Part shown: in pieces, positions 1-6,740 of the stretch
Position numbering within the stretch: position 1 is the first letter of the stretch
Layout of the letters: every line of letters starts with the position of its first letter
The notes under the pieces: model-generated
The model's database searches: none
Told to the model about the DNA's origin: nothing
The model's input: only the letters and a program-made list of their open reading frames with translations
Position numbers and translations under genes: made by a program
DNA from: an uncultured Collinsella sp.
Lineage (GTDB): Bacteria; Actinomycetota; Coriobacteriia; Coriobacteriales; Coriobacteriaceae
Reading direction: 5' to 3'
DNA length: 28,500 nt
NCBI GenBank assembly: GCA_902478365.1
Contig: CABSKX010000025.1
Location: 1-28,500 of the forward strand

Positions 1-55
1 GAGCACAACCTTGCCAAGGTTGGGGTCGCGGGTTCGAGCCCCGTTGTCCGCTCCA
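1..55 (+). tRNA. tRNA-Gly (GCC), 3' part only
   Basis: The first 55 bases are identical to bases 2130-2184, the last 55 bases of the complete tRNA-Gly(GCC) downstream. They carry the anticodon loop with GCC, the T-arm GGTTCGAGCCC and an encoded CCA. The 5' half lies outside the window. A hairpin terminator follows directly, so this is a separate transcription unit from the second copy. Confidence 0.93.
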
Positions 56-63
56 AACGTAAC

Positions 64-93
64 AGCCCGACTACTACGGTAGCCGGGCTTTTT
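64..93 (+). terminator. Intrinsic terminator of the first tRNA-Gly
   Basis: AGCCCGACTAC (64-74) pairs with GTAGCCGGGCT (79-89) with one mismatch, and a T run follows. It sits nine bases after the tRNA CCA end. Confidence 0.85.
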
Positions 94-107
94 CGTACCC
101 GTCGCCT

Positions 108-123
108 GGGCTCGAACCCGCGA
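108..123 (-). repeat. Inverted 16-base copy of the tRNA-Gly T-arm
   Basis: Read on the minus strand, these bases give TCGCGGGTTCGAGCCC, identical to the T-arm region of the tRNA-Gly at 26-41. No other tRNA arm is recognisable around it. It may be a tRNA remnant or a chance match of a conserved arm. Confidence 0.45.
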
Positions 124-233
124 GGGAGCGATCGTTTTGGGGCGTGGCTGTGGCGTTGTTTGTCGCGAATGTCCGCTTTGGGCGTATCATCGTGGGCATC
201 TCGCATAACCTCGTTGCAAGGGAGATACGCCCC

Positions 234-1967
234 GTGGCTACAGAAAAGTCTTCTTCGCGCTCATGGATGTCCGATGCCGCGATCTATCAGATCTACCCGC
301 GCTCGTTTAAGGATTCGACTGGTTCGGGTCTGGGCGATATCGCGGGCATTACCCAGCAGATGGACTATCTTGAGCGGCTGGGTATCGAGGCCATCTGGCT
401 GAGCCCGTTTTACCCATCGCCTCTTGTCGATGGCGGCTATGATGTGGCGGACTACTGCGATGTCGACCCGCGTCTCGGCTCGCTTGACGACTTCGATGAC
501 ATGATCGCTGCGGCTCACGCGCGCGGCATCAAGGTCATCGTCGACATCGTGCCCAACCATTCATCCAACCAGCACCCCTGGTTCAAAGCCGCTCTTGCCG
601 CCGGCCCCGGATCGCCCGAGCGCGCCCGTTATATCTTCCGCGATGGTCGCGGCGAGCATGGCGAGCTGCCTCCCACCAATTGGAATGCCAACTTTGGCGG
701 CCCCGCATGGACGCGTGTTGCGGACGGTCAGTGGTATCTGCACATGTTTACGCCCGAGCAACCGGACTTTGACTGGTCATGCCCCGAGGTTCATGCGCTC
801 TTTTGCGACGTCCTGGCGTTTTGGAGCGATCGAGGCGTCGACGGCTTTCGCATTGATGTGGCGCAGGGTCTCGCCAAGGATCTCGACCGCGATGACCTCG
901 ACCGGTGGCATCTCGCCGAGGGCGATGACATGGTTGACGACGGCACCCATCCGCTGTGGGACCGCAATGAGGTCCACGAGATCTATCGCGAGTGGCGCCG
1001 CGTGTTCGACCGCTATAATCCGCCGCGCAGTGCCGTTGCCGAGGCGTGGGTGCTGCCCGAGCGCCAGTATCTCTATGCGCGTCCCAGCGAGCTTGGCCAG
1101 ACATTCAACTTTGAGTTTGCCAAGGCCACTTGGACCTATGATGACATGCACACTGCAATCGAGAAGGGCTTGAAGGCAGCCGTCGAATCCGATTCCGCCT
1201 CGACCTGGGTACTCTCCAACCACGACGTGCCGCGCGTGGCGACACGCTATGCCCTGCCGCAAATCAAGGCGACGCGCTACCACCAGATTGCGCTCGACTG
1301 GCTCTTACGCGACGGGTCGTCTTATGACGAGGACCGTGAACTCGGCGAGCGCCGCGCGCGGGCGGCCCTTTTGCTTGAACTGGCGCTTCCGGGCTCGGCA
1401 TACGTGTATCAGGGTGAGGAGCTCGGCCTTTTTGAGGTGGCTGACATCCCGTGGGCTGCACTCGAAGATCCTACTGCGACCAATACGCGCGGACCGAAGC
1501 GTGAGAAGGGGCGCGACGGCTGCCGTGTGCCCCTGCCGTGGGTGGCGGCGGACGATCCCGCGCAGGGCGGATCGTTTGGGTTTTCGCCGGCGGACGCCGA
1601 TGCGGCGCCCCATCTGCCGCAACCTGCATGGTTTTCCGATTACGCTGCCGATAGGGAAGAAGCGGACCCGACATCGATGCTTGCGCTCTATCGTGACGCC
1701 CTCTGGCTTCGGCGCAAGCTGCGCGGTTGCGCCAACGATCTTGCGTGGCTCGATCTTGACGGGCGCACCGGTCTTGCGGATGGTGCCGAGGGCGCCGAGG
1801 GCGGCGTTATCGCCTATCGCCGCGACAACGGCTGGGCGTGTGTGACGAACTTCGGCGCAGCACCCGTGGAGCTGCCGGCGGGCAGGGTCCTGCTCACCTC
1901 ATCACCGCTTGCAGACGGCAGGCTCGCGCAGGACAGCTCTGCCTGGATCATGCTCGGTGAGATGTAG
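234..1967 (+). CDS. Alpha-glucosidase, glycoside hydrolase family 13
   Basis: Predicted cytoplasmic enzyme that releases glucose from alpha-linked oligosaccharides such as maltose or isomaltose units. All GH13 signatures are visible in the 577-residue product: DIVPNH near residue 104, GFRIDVA with nucleophile D208, EAW with acid/base E270, and SNHD with transition-state stabiliser D331, followed by a beta-sheet C-terminal domain. No signal peptide is seen. The GTG start at 234 is chosen because AAGGGAG lies ten bases upstream and the protein then begins just before the usual WMSDAAIYQIYPRSF start of the barrel. An in-frame ATG at 144 would add 30 residues with no family match and no good ribosome site. 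The gene stands alone between two tRNA-Gly genes. The subfamily is uncertain: it resembles actinobacterial alpha-glucosidases, but oligo-1,6-glucosidase or a transglucosylase is possible. Confidence 0.9.
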   Translation: MATEKSSSRSWMSDAAIYQIYPRSFKDSTGSGLGDIAGITQQMDYLERLGIEAIWLSPFYPSPLVDGGYDVADYCDVDPRLGSLDDFDDMIAAAHARGIKVIVDIVPNHSSNQHPWFKAALAAGPGSPERARYIFRDGRGEHGELPPTNWNANFGGPAWTRVADGQWYLHMFTPEQPDFDWSCPEVHALFCDVLAFWSDRGVDGFRIDVAQGLAKDLDRDDLDRWHLAEGDDMVDDGTHPLWDRNEVHEIYREWRRVFDRYNPPRSAVAEAWVLPERQYLYARPSELGQTFNFEFAKATWTYDDMHTAIEKGLKAAVESDSASTWVLSNHDVPRVATRYALPQIKATRYHQIALDWLLRDGSSYDEDRELGERRARAALLLELALPGSAYVYQGEELGLFEVADIPWAALEDPTATNTRGPKREKGRDGCRVPLPWVAADDPAQGGSFGFSPADADAAPHLPQPAWFSDYAADREEADPTSMLALYRDALWLRRKLRGCANDLAWLDLDGRTGLADGAEGAEGGVIAYRRDNGWACVTNFGAAPVELPAGRVLLTSSPLADGRLAQDSSAWIMLGEM

Positions 1968-2046
1968 GGGTCTCTTGCGGCGAGATTGCGTTTGCCCGCG
2001 CCTTCCGTGGTGGCTGATGTCTTCGCGAGGTTCGCGAGGGCGTTGC

Positions 2047-2096
2047 AAAACTTTTTAAAAAAAGTTCTTGCATAGGATGCGGGCATCACGTAAGAT
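2047..2096 (+). promoter_or_regulatory. tRNA operon promoter with AT-rich upstream element
   Basis: TTGCAT (2068-2073) and TAAGAT (2091-2096) are separated by exactly 17 bases, 12 bases before the tRNA-Gly. An A/T tract (2047-2066) abuts the -35 hexamer where an UP element would lie, as is common at stable RNA genes. Confidence 0.8.
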
Positions 2097-2108
2097 TAAT
2101 CCTCGTAA

Positions 2109-2184
2109 GCGGACATGGCTCAGTTGGTAGAGCACAACCTTGCCAAGGTTGGGGTCGCGGGTTCGAGCCCCGTTGTCCGCTCCA
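2109..2184 (+). tRNA. tRNA-Gly (GCC)
   Basis: A complete 76-base tRNA: acceptor GCGGACA (2109-2115) pairs with TGTCCGC (2174-2180), anticodon GCC at 2142-2144, T-arm GGGTTCGAGCCC, and CCA encoded at 2182-2184. It decodes GGC/GGU glycine codons. It lies three bases before tRNA-Val and is probably co-transcribed with it. Its last 55 bases equal the cut copy at the window start. Confidence 0.97.
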
Positions 2185-2187
2185 TTT

Positions 2188-2262
2188 GGGCGTTTAGCTC
2201 AGGGGGAGAGCGCTTCCCTGACACGGAAGAGGTCAGAAGTTCAAATCTTCTAACGCCCACCA
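2188..2262 (+). tRNA. tRNA-Val (GAC)
   Basis: A complete 75-base tRNA: acceptor GGGCGTT (2188-2194) pairs with AACGCCC (2252-2258), anticodon stem CTTCC/GGAAG holds anticodon GAC at 2220-2222, and CCA is encoded at 2260-2262. It decodes GUC/GUU valine codons. Confidence 0.97.
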
Positions 2263-2270
2263 AATGTTCG

Positions 2271-2306
2271 CAGTCCAGAGGCTTTGCTTCTGGACTGTTT
2301 TGTTTT
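2271..2306 (+). terminator. Intrinsic terminator of the tRNA-Gly/tRNA-Val unit
   Basis: CAGTCCAGA (2271-2279) pairs with TCTGGACTG (2288-2296) and is followed by TTTTGTTTT. From here to the NrdR box (2307-2611) I see no gene. A consensus TATAAT lies at 2569-2574, but it lacks a well-spaced -35. Confidence 0.9.
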
Positions 2307-2611
2307 ATGCCGCCAAACATGCCAGCAAATTTTGATCCAAGGTCTGTATGCGATGGTCTTCGTATCCCGTAGGGGTGCCGGCAGATTGCATACGTCCTGG
2401 CCGAGCGTGACCGCAACATGTTGGTCAAGCATAATCTTTTGGATTCTTTTGGCGTGAGTGGCTTGGTTTTAGTAGGATTTGTCAGTGGCTTGACTAAGGG
2501 GGTTTTATAGCTGCCATGCAGGTAGCCGTGTTGGTAACGTTTTACCGACTTGTCAAATACCCCTCATTTATAATGCGTCTGCAAAATGACTAATTGCTTT
2601 GACCTGCTGAA

Positions 2612-2627
2612 ACACTATATGTTGTGT
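2612..2627 (+). promoter_or_regulatory. NrdR box upstream of nrdD
   Basis: ACACTATATGTTGTGT is a near-perfect match to the NrdR palindrome (ACACWATATATWGTGT) from established knowledge of bacterial ribonucleotide reductase promoters. It abuts the -35 element of the promoter at 2628. NrdR sites usually come in pairs, and I did not find a convincing second box at the usual spacing. Confidence 0.82.
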
Positions 2628-2657
2628 TTGACCTAAAAAAAGAATACAGGATATAGA
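2628..2657 (+). promoter_or_regulatory. Candidate nrdD promoter
   Basis: TTGACC (2628-2633) and TATAGA (2652-2657) are 18 bases apart, immediately after the NrdR box. Transcription from here would start near 2664 and leave a leader of about 220 bases before nrdD. Confidence 0.65.
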
Positions 2658-2680
2658 TGCATCTTTGTCGTATGATAGAT

Positions 2681-2856
2681 GGCGGACAGAGAACGAAGAC
2701 CTTAATTGCCTCTTTTGAACGTGTCCTTGAGCCGCTTGATCGGCTCCTGGGAATGTCCGCATAGAGGCTTATGGTTTATCGAGAACACAGATTGCGCGAC
2801 GGCGCCGCAAGACAGGGGCAAGCCCTGCCGGGCATCGTTTGGCTCTGAAGCGCAAT
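2681..2856 (+). promoter_or_regulatory. Structured leader RNA of nrdD (candidate cis-regulatory element)
   Basis: Several pairings are visible by eye. GCGGACA (2682-2688) pairs with TGTCCGC (2754-2760). GAGCCG/CGGCTC forms a hairpin at 2729-2746. ATTGCGC (2791-2797) pairs with GCGCAAT (2850-2856), enclosing the hairpin CAGGG/CCCTG (2813-2827). GCCTC (2708-2712) can pair with GAGGC (2764-2768), which would make a pseudoknot with the first helix. GGACA (2684-2688) can instead pair with a second TGTCC at 2722-2726. I do not recognise a known riboswitch class. Confidence 0.45.
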
Positions 2857-2884
2857 GAGGCTACGACGCGAAAGAGGCAAGAGG

Positions 2885-5107
2885 ATGAAGATCATCAAGC
2901 GCAGCGGCACCGAGGTTGTCTTTGACATCGATAAGATTGTCAATGCCATCCGCGCCGCTAACTTGGAGGTCGAGGAGAGCTCTCGTCTAACCGACCGCCA
3001 GGTGGTTTATGCGGCGCAAAACGTCGCCGAGGCATGCGAGAACGCGGGCCACACCGTTTCGGTCGAGGAGATCCAGGATTTGGTCGAGGACGAGATCATG
3101 CGTCTCGACTGCTACGAGGTTGCCCGCCACTACATCATCTATCGCTATGTTCAGAGCCTGAAGCGCCAGAAGAACACGACCGATGACAAGATCCTGTCGC
3201 TGATCGAGTGCAATAACGAAGAGGTCAAGCAGGAGAACTCCAACAAGAACCCGACCGTCAACTCCGTTCAGCGCGACTATATGGCTGGCGAGATTTCCAA
3301 GGACCTGACCCAGCGCGTGCTGCTGCCTCAGGAGATCGTGGATGCCCATAATGAGGGTCTGATCCATTTCCACGATTCGGATTACTTTGCCCAGCATATG
3401 CACAACTGCGATCTGGTGAACCTGGAGGACATGCTCCAGAACGGCACTGTTATTTCGGGCACGCTGATTGAGAAGCCGCACAGCTTCTCGACCGCCTGCA
3501 ATATTGCGACGCAGATTATCGCCCAGGTTGCTTCCTCCCAGTACGGCGGCCAGTCCATCTCGCTGACCCATCTTGCCCCCTTTGTTGAGGTGAGCCGTCA
3601 AAAGATTCGTGGCGAGGTCGCCCGCGAGCTCGAGGAGCTCGGCGTTTCCGCATCTCCCGAAAAGGTTCGCGAGGTCGTTGAGGATCGCCTGCGTGACGAG
3701 ATCCGTCGCGGCGTCCAGACGATTCAGTATCAGGTCGTGACCCTTATGACCACCAATGGCCAGGCGCCGTTCGTGACGGTCTTTATGTATCTTAACGAGG
3801 CCCGTACGCCTCAGGAGAAGCACGACCTTGCCATGATCGTGGAGGAGACGCTTCGCCAGCGCTACGAGGGCGTTAAGAACGAGGCCGGCGTGTGGATTAC
3901 CCCGGCATTCCCCAAGCTTATCTATGTACTCGAGGACGATAACGTTCACGAGGATTCCCCGTACTTCTACCTGACCCAGCTGGCTGCCAAGTGCACCGCC
4001 AAGCGCATGGTGCCCGATTACATCTCCGAGAAGAAGATGCGCGAGCTCAAGCTGTCTAAGGGCGAGACCGCCGGCAACGGCGATTGCTACACCTGCATGG
4101 GTTGCCGCAGTTTCCTGACGCCCGACCGTTCGGGCAACGGTTTTAACAACGTTGCCAACGCGCTGAACTACGACCCGAACAAGCCCAAGTACTATGGTCG
4201 CTTTAACCAGGGCGTTGTGACCATCAACCTGCCTGATGTCGCACTGAGCTCGCACCAGGATATGGACAAGTTCTGGAAGATCTTCGATGAGCGCCTTGAG
4301 CTGTGCCACCGTGCCCTGCTGTGCCGTCATGAGCGCCTGATGGGTACACTTTCTGACGCCGCGCCGATTCTTTGGCAATACGGCGCCCTGGCGCGTCTGA
4401 AGAAGGGCGAGACGATCGACAAGCTGCTCGTGGGCGGATACTCTACGATCAGCCTGGGCTATGCCGGCCTGTATGAGTGCGTTAAGTACATGACGGGTCA
4501 CAGCCACACCGAGAAGGAGGGCACGCCGTTTGCCATGGCCGTCATGCAGCACATGAACGACAAGTGCGCCGAGTGGAAGGCCGAAAGCGATATCGACTTC
4601 TCGCTGTACGGCACCCCGCTTGAGTCGACGACCTACAAGTTTGCCAAGTGCCTGCAGCGCCGTTTTGGCATTATCCCGGGCGTGACGGACAAGGGCTACA
4701 TTACCAACAGCTATCACGTCCATGTGTCCGAGGAGATCGACGCATTCGACAAGCTCAAGTTCGAGGGTATGTTCCAGCAGCTTTCGCCGGGCGGTGCCAT
4801 CTCCTACGTCGAGGTTCCCAACATGCAGGACAACCTCAAGGCTGTCATTCGCGTGATGCAGTACATCTACGACAACATCATGTACGCCGAGCTCAACACC
4901 AAGAGCGACTACTGCCAGGTGTGCGGCTACGACGGTGAGATCAAGATTGTCGAGGACGATGGCAAGCTGGTGTGGGAGTGCCCCAACTGCGGCAACCGCG
5001 ACCAGGAGAAGATGAATGTCGCTCGTCGTACGTGCGGCTACATCGGTACCCAGTTCTGGAACCAGGGTCGAACCGAGGAGATCCGCGACCGCGTGCTGCA
5101 TCTCTAA
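2885..5107 (+). CDS. nrdD: Anaerobic (class III) ribonucleoside-triphosphate reductase
   Basis: Reduces ribonucleoside triphosphates to dNTPs by glycyl-radical chemistry without oxygen, in the cytoplasm, after activation by NrdG. The 740-residue product has an N-terminal ATP-cone of about 95 residues (MKIIKRSGTEVVFD), the catalytic barrel with cysteines in DCYTCMGC (C401, C404, C407), a C-terminal zinc ribbon (C677/C680 and C699/C702) and the glycyl-radical loop RRTCGYIG, with G718 the likely radical residue by analogy with E. coli NrdD. Start 2885 is preferred over the in-frame ATG at 2855 because the ATP-cone begins there and AGAGG lies seven bases upstream. The ATP-cone predicts allosteric control by ATP/dATP, and the NrdR box upstream predicts repression by NrdR. 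The activase gene follows after an unusually long 425-base gap. Confidence 0.97.
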   Translation: MKIIKRSGTEVVFDIDKIVNAIRAANLEVEESSRLTDRQVVYAAQNVAEACENAGHTVSVEEIQDLVEDEIMRLDCYEVARHYIIYRYVQSLKRQKNTTDDKILSLIECNNEEVKQENSNKNPTVNSVQRDYMAGEISKDLTQRVLLPQEIVDAHNEGLIHFHDSDYFAQHMHNCDLVNLEDMLQNGTVISGTLIEKPHSFSTACNIATQIIAQVASSQYGGQSISLTHLAPFVEVSRQKIRGEVARELEELGVSASPEKVREVVEDRLRDEIRRGVQTIQYQVVTLMTTNGQAPFVTVFMYLNEARTPQEKHDLAMIVEETLRQRYEGVKNEAGVWITPAFPKLIYVLEDDNVHEDSPYFYLTQLAAKCTAKRMVPDYISEKKMRELKLSKGETAGNGDCYTCMGCRSFLTPDRSGNGFNNVANALNYDPNKPKYYGRFNQGVVTINLPDVALSSHQDMDKFWKIFDERLELCHRALLCRHERLMGTLSDAAPILWQYGALARLKKGETIDKLLVGGYSTISLGYAGLYECVKYMTGHSHTEKEGTPFAMAVMQHMNDKCAEWKAESDIDFSLYGTPLESTTYKFAKCLQRRFGIIPGVTDKGYITNSYHVHVSEEIDAFDKLKFEGMFQQLSPGGAISYVEVPNMQDNLKAVIRVMQYIYDNIMYAELNTKSDYCQVCGYDGEIKIVEDDGKLVWECPNCGNRDQEKMNVARRTCGYIGTQFWNQGRTEEIRDRVLHL

Positions 5108-5118
5108 TAACCATCCCA

Positions 5119-5255
5119 GGCTGCCCCGTAGCGAGGCCCCGGACCTTTACTCGCTATTTCGGACAGTCCTGGCTCACGACGGAGGCGCCACTGGCGCCTC
5201 CTGTTCGTGCGGAACTCATATCGAGCAAAGGTCCGGGGCCTCGCTACGGGCAGCC
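5119..5255. repeat. Long near-perfect inverted repeat between nrdD and nrdG
   Basis: The left arm (5119-5153) and right arm (5222-5255) are reverse complements over about 34 bases, with one extra C and one substitution. Inside lie CACGA/TCGTG (5175-5179, 5205-5209) and a perfect hairpin GGAGGCGCC/GGCGCCTCC (5181-5201, three-base loop). The whole unit can fold as one extended hairpin of about 137 bases. There is no T run on either side, so it is not an ordinary terminator. A miniature palindromic element is possible. Confidence 0.85.
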
Positions 5256-5320
5256 AAGTTGATGTAGCTGAGATGCGGCATGCGGTCTGCTCACTCCTCG
5301 AAGTTCTTAGCGGAAATAAT

Positions 5321-5368
5321 TTGAGCTGCAGCTGCGATTTACTTGCGATGGCGGTTGAGCTGCAGCTG
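5321..5368. repeat. Paired palindromic 14-mers upstream of nrdG
   Basis: TTGAGCTGCAGCTG occurs at 5321-5334 and again at 5355-5368, 34 bases apart. Each copy contains the perfect palindrome AGCTGCAGCT. Two spaced palindromes ahead of a gene suggest a dimeric regulator's sites, but no promoter hexamers of good quality are seen next to them. Confidence 0.6.
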
Positions 5369-5433
5369 AGTATTTATTGGACCTCGAACCCTATGCTCGA
5401 TGTTCGCTTCGTTCATTGAGTTACCCTTTGCAT

Positions 5434-5517
5434 GAGGCCGGGACATATCGTCCCGCCCGCAGTTTCGCAGGCCGAAGGCCGAGAATGTTTGAGGACGGGA
5501 TGATATGTCCCGGCCTC
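5434..5517. repeat. Inverted repeat just upstream of nrdG
   Basis: Arms of 22 bases (5434-5455 and 5496-5517, starting GAGGCCGGGACATATC) are reverse complements with one difference that still allows a G-U pair. The octamer GAGTTACC occurs on both sides (5418-5425 and 5524-5531), which could be a target duplication or chance. The right arm ends just before the nrdG ribosome site, so folding in RNA could affect nrdG translation. Confidence 0.8.
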
Positions 5518-5532
5518 CCGGGAGAGTTACCT

Positions 5533-6114
5533 ATGAACTACGCGAACATTAAGTATTTCGACATTGCTGATGGAGAAGGCGTTCGTACTTCTCTGTTTGT
5601 GAGCGGGTGCCGTCGTGGGTGCAAGAATTGTTTTAACTCTGTCGCGTGGGACTTTGCCGCTGGCGAGCCGTTCGATAGCGCCGTCGAGGACAAAATTATC
5701 GAGAGTCTCGATCATCCCTTTATCGATGGTCTGACGATTTTGGGCGGCGAGCCTATGGAACCTGAGAATCAAGCGGGGCTTGTCGACTTTATCGAACGCG
5801 TGCGTGCGGCCTATCCATCGGGGTCGGGCAAGACCATTTGGTGCTTTACCGGCGATGTGCTCGAGGAGCTTATGCCGGGCGGTTGCCACCATACCGAGGT
5901 CACGGACCGTATCCTGGCCTGCCTCGACATGTTGGTGGACGGCCCGTTCGTTCAGGATCTGTACGATATCTCGTTGCGCTTTAGGGGCTCGAGCAATCAG
6001 CGCGTGATCGACATGAACGCCACGCGCACTCGTGCTGCACGTGAGGGCGTTGCGCTTTGCGATGCTGTGGAGCTTTGGCGGGACGATCCGGTCTATTCGA
6101 CCCATACTATGTAG
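5533..6114 (+). CDS. nrdG: Anaerobic ribonucleotide reductase-activating protein (radical SAM)
   Basis: Cleaves S-adenosylmethionine at a [4Fe-4S] cluster to install the glycyl radical on NrdD. The 193-residue product opens with MNYANIKYFDIADGEGVRTS and the cluster motif CRRGCKNC (C26, C30, C33), followed by the LGGEP motif expected of radical SAM activases. Length is slightly above the roughly 155-175 residues usual for NrdG. The ATG at 5533 has GGAGAG seven bases upstream. An in-frame ATG at 5377 would run through the inverted repeat and is rejected. It is either read through from nrdD or has its own unrecognised promoter in the palindrome-rich gap. Confidence 0.95.
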   Translation: MNYANIKYFDIADGEGVRTSLFVSGCRRGCKNCFNSVAWDFAAGEPFDSAVEDKIIESLDHPFIDGLTILGGEPMEPENQAGLVDFIERVRAAYPSGSGKTIWCFTGDVLEELMPGGCHHTEVTDRILACLDMLVDGPFVQDLYDISLRFRGSSNQRVIDMNATRTRAAREGVALCDAVELWRDDPVYSTHTM

Positions 6115-6181
6115 CTGGCAGAGGTTGCGTGCCGGCGTGGTACCATAGCGCGAACGCGAAATCGAAAAAAGTGAGGCCCAG

Positions 6182-6739
6182 ATGGTCGATCAGGAAAAAG
6201 TCGAGACTGCCATTAAGCTGCTGCTTGAAGGTATAGGCGAGGACCCAACTCGTGAGGGCCTGCTGGAGACTCCGGCACGCGTCGCCCGTATGTATGGCGA
6301 GATTGCCGGCGGTATGGACCAGAGTGCCGAGGAGCACCTGTCCAAAACTTTTGCCGTCGCTTCGAACGATTTGGTTATCGAGCGCGACATTACGTTCTAC
6401 TCGCTGTGCGAGCATCATCTGCTGCCGTTTTATGGTAAGGCTGCGATCGGCTATATCCCTAACGGTCGCGTGGCAGGTCTGTCTAAGCTTGCCCGCACGG
6501 TTGAGGTCTATGCCCGTCGTCTGCAGCTGCAGGAGCAGCTGTGTGCGCAGGTTGCCGATGCCCTCATGGAATATCTTGCTCCCCAAGGGGCGATTGTGCT
6601 GATGGAAGCCGAGCACATGTGCATGACCATGCGCGGCGTGCAAAAGCCCGGCACCAAGACCGTGACGCTCGCTCGTCGCGGCGTCTTTGAGACCGATCCC
6701 GCGCTCGAGGAGCGGTTCTTTAGGATGCTGGGTCGTTAG
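6182..6739 (+). CDS. folE: GTP cyclohydrolase I
   Basis: Converts GTP to 7,8-dihydroneopterin triphosphate, the first step of tetrahydrofolate synthesis, as a cytoplasmic zinc enzyme. The 185-residue length is typical of type I enzymes. The zinc ligands are visible as CEHHLLPF (C76, H79) and C147 in AEHMCMTMRG, and GRVAGLSKLAR and GVQKPGTKTVT are family signatures. A GTGAGG ribosome site lies six bases before the ATG. It begins the cluster folE - HD hydrolase - folB: the next gene starts one base after this stop, which suggests translational coupling. Confidence 0.97.
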   Translation: MVDQEKVETAIKLLLEGIGEDPTREGLLETPARVARMYGEIAGGMDQSAEEHLSKTFAVASNDLVIERDITFYSLCEHHLLPFYGKAAIGYIPNGRVAGLSKLARTVEVYARRLQLQEQLCAQVADALMEYLAPQGAIVLMEAEHMCMTMRGVQKPGTKTVTLARRGVFETDPALEERFFRMLGR

Positions 6740-6740
6740 C

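Noticed and set aside
2115..2372. Short ORFs on both strands over the tRNA-Gly and tRNA-Val genes
   Set aside because: They are made of tRNA sequence and terminator. The tRNAs fold completely, so no protein is supported.
2672..2764. A 30-codon ORF in the nrdD leader
   Set aside because: It has no ribosome site before its ATG, unlike the metY upstream ORF, and it lies over the proposed helices.
2987..5101. A 704-codon open frame on the minus strand opposite nrdD
   Set aside because: It is a shadow of the strong GC-ending codon bias of nrdD. Its translation is a low-complexity Leu/Val/His/Asp-rich sequence without family features.
5119..5255. An ordinary terminator for nrdD
   Set aside because: The inverted repeat is far longer than needed and has no T run on either strand.
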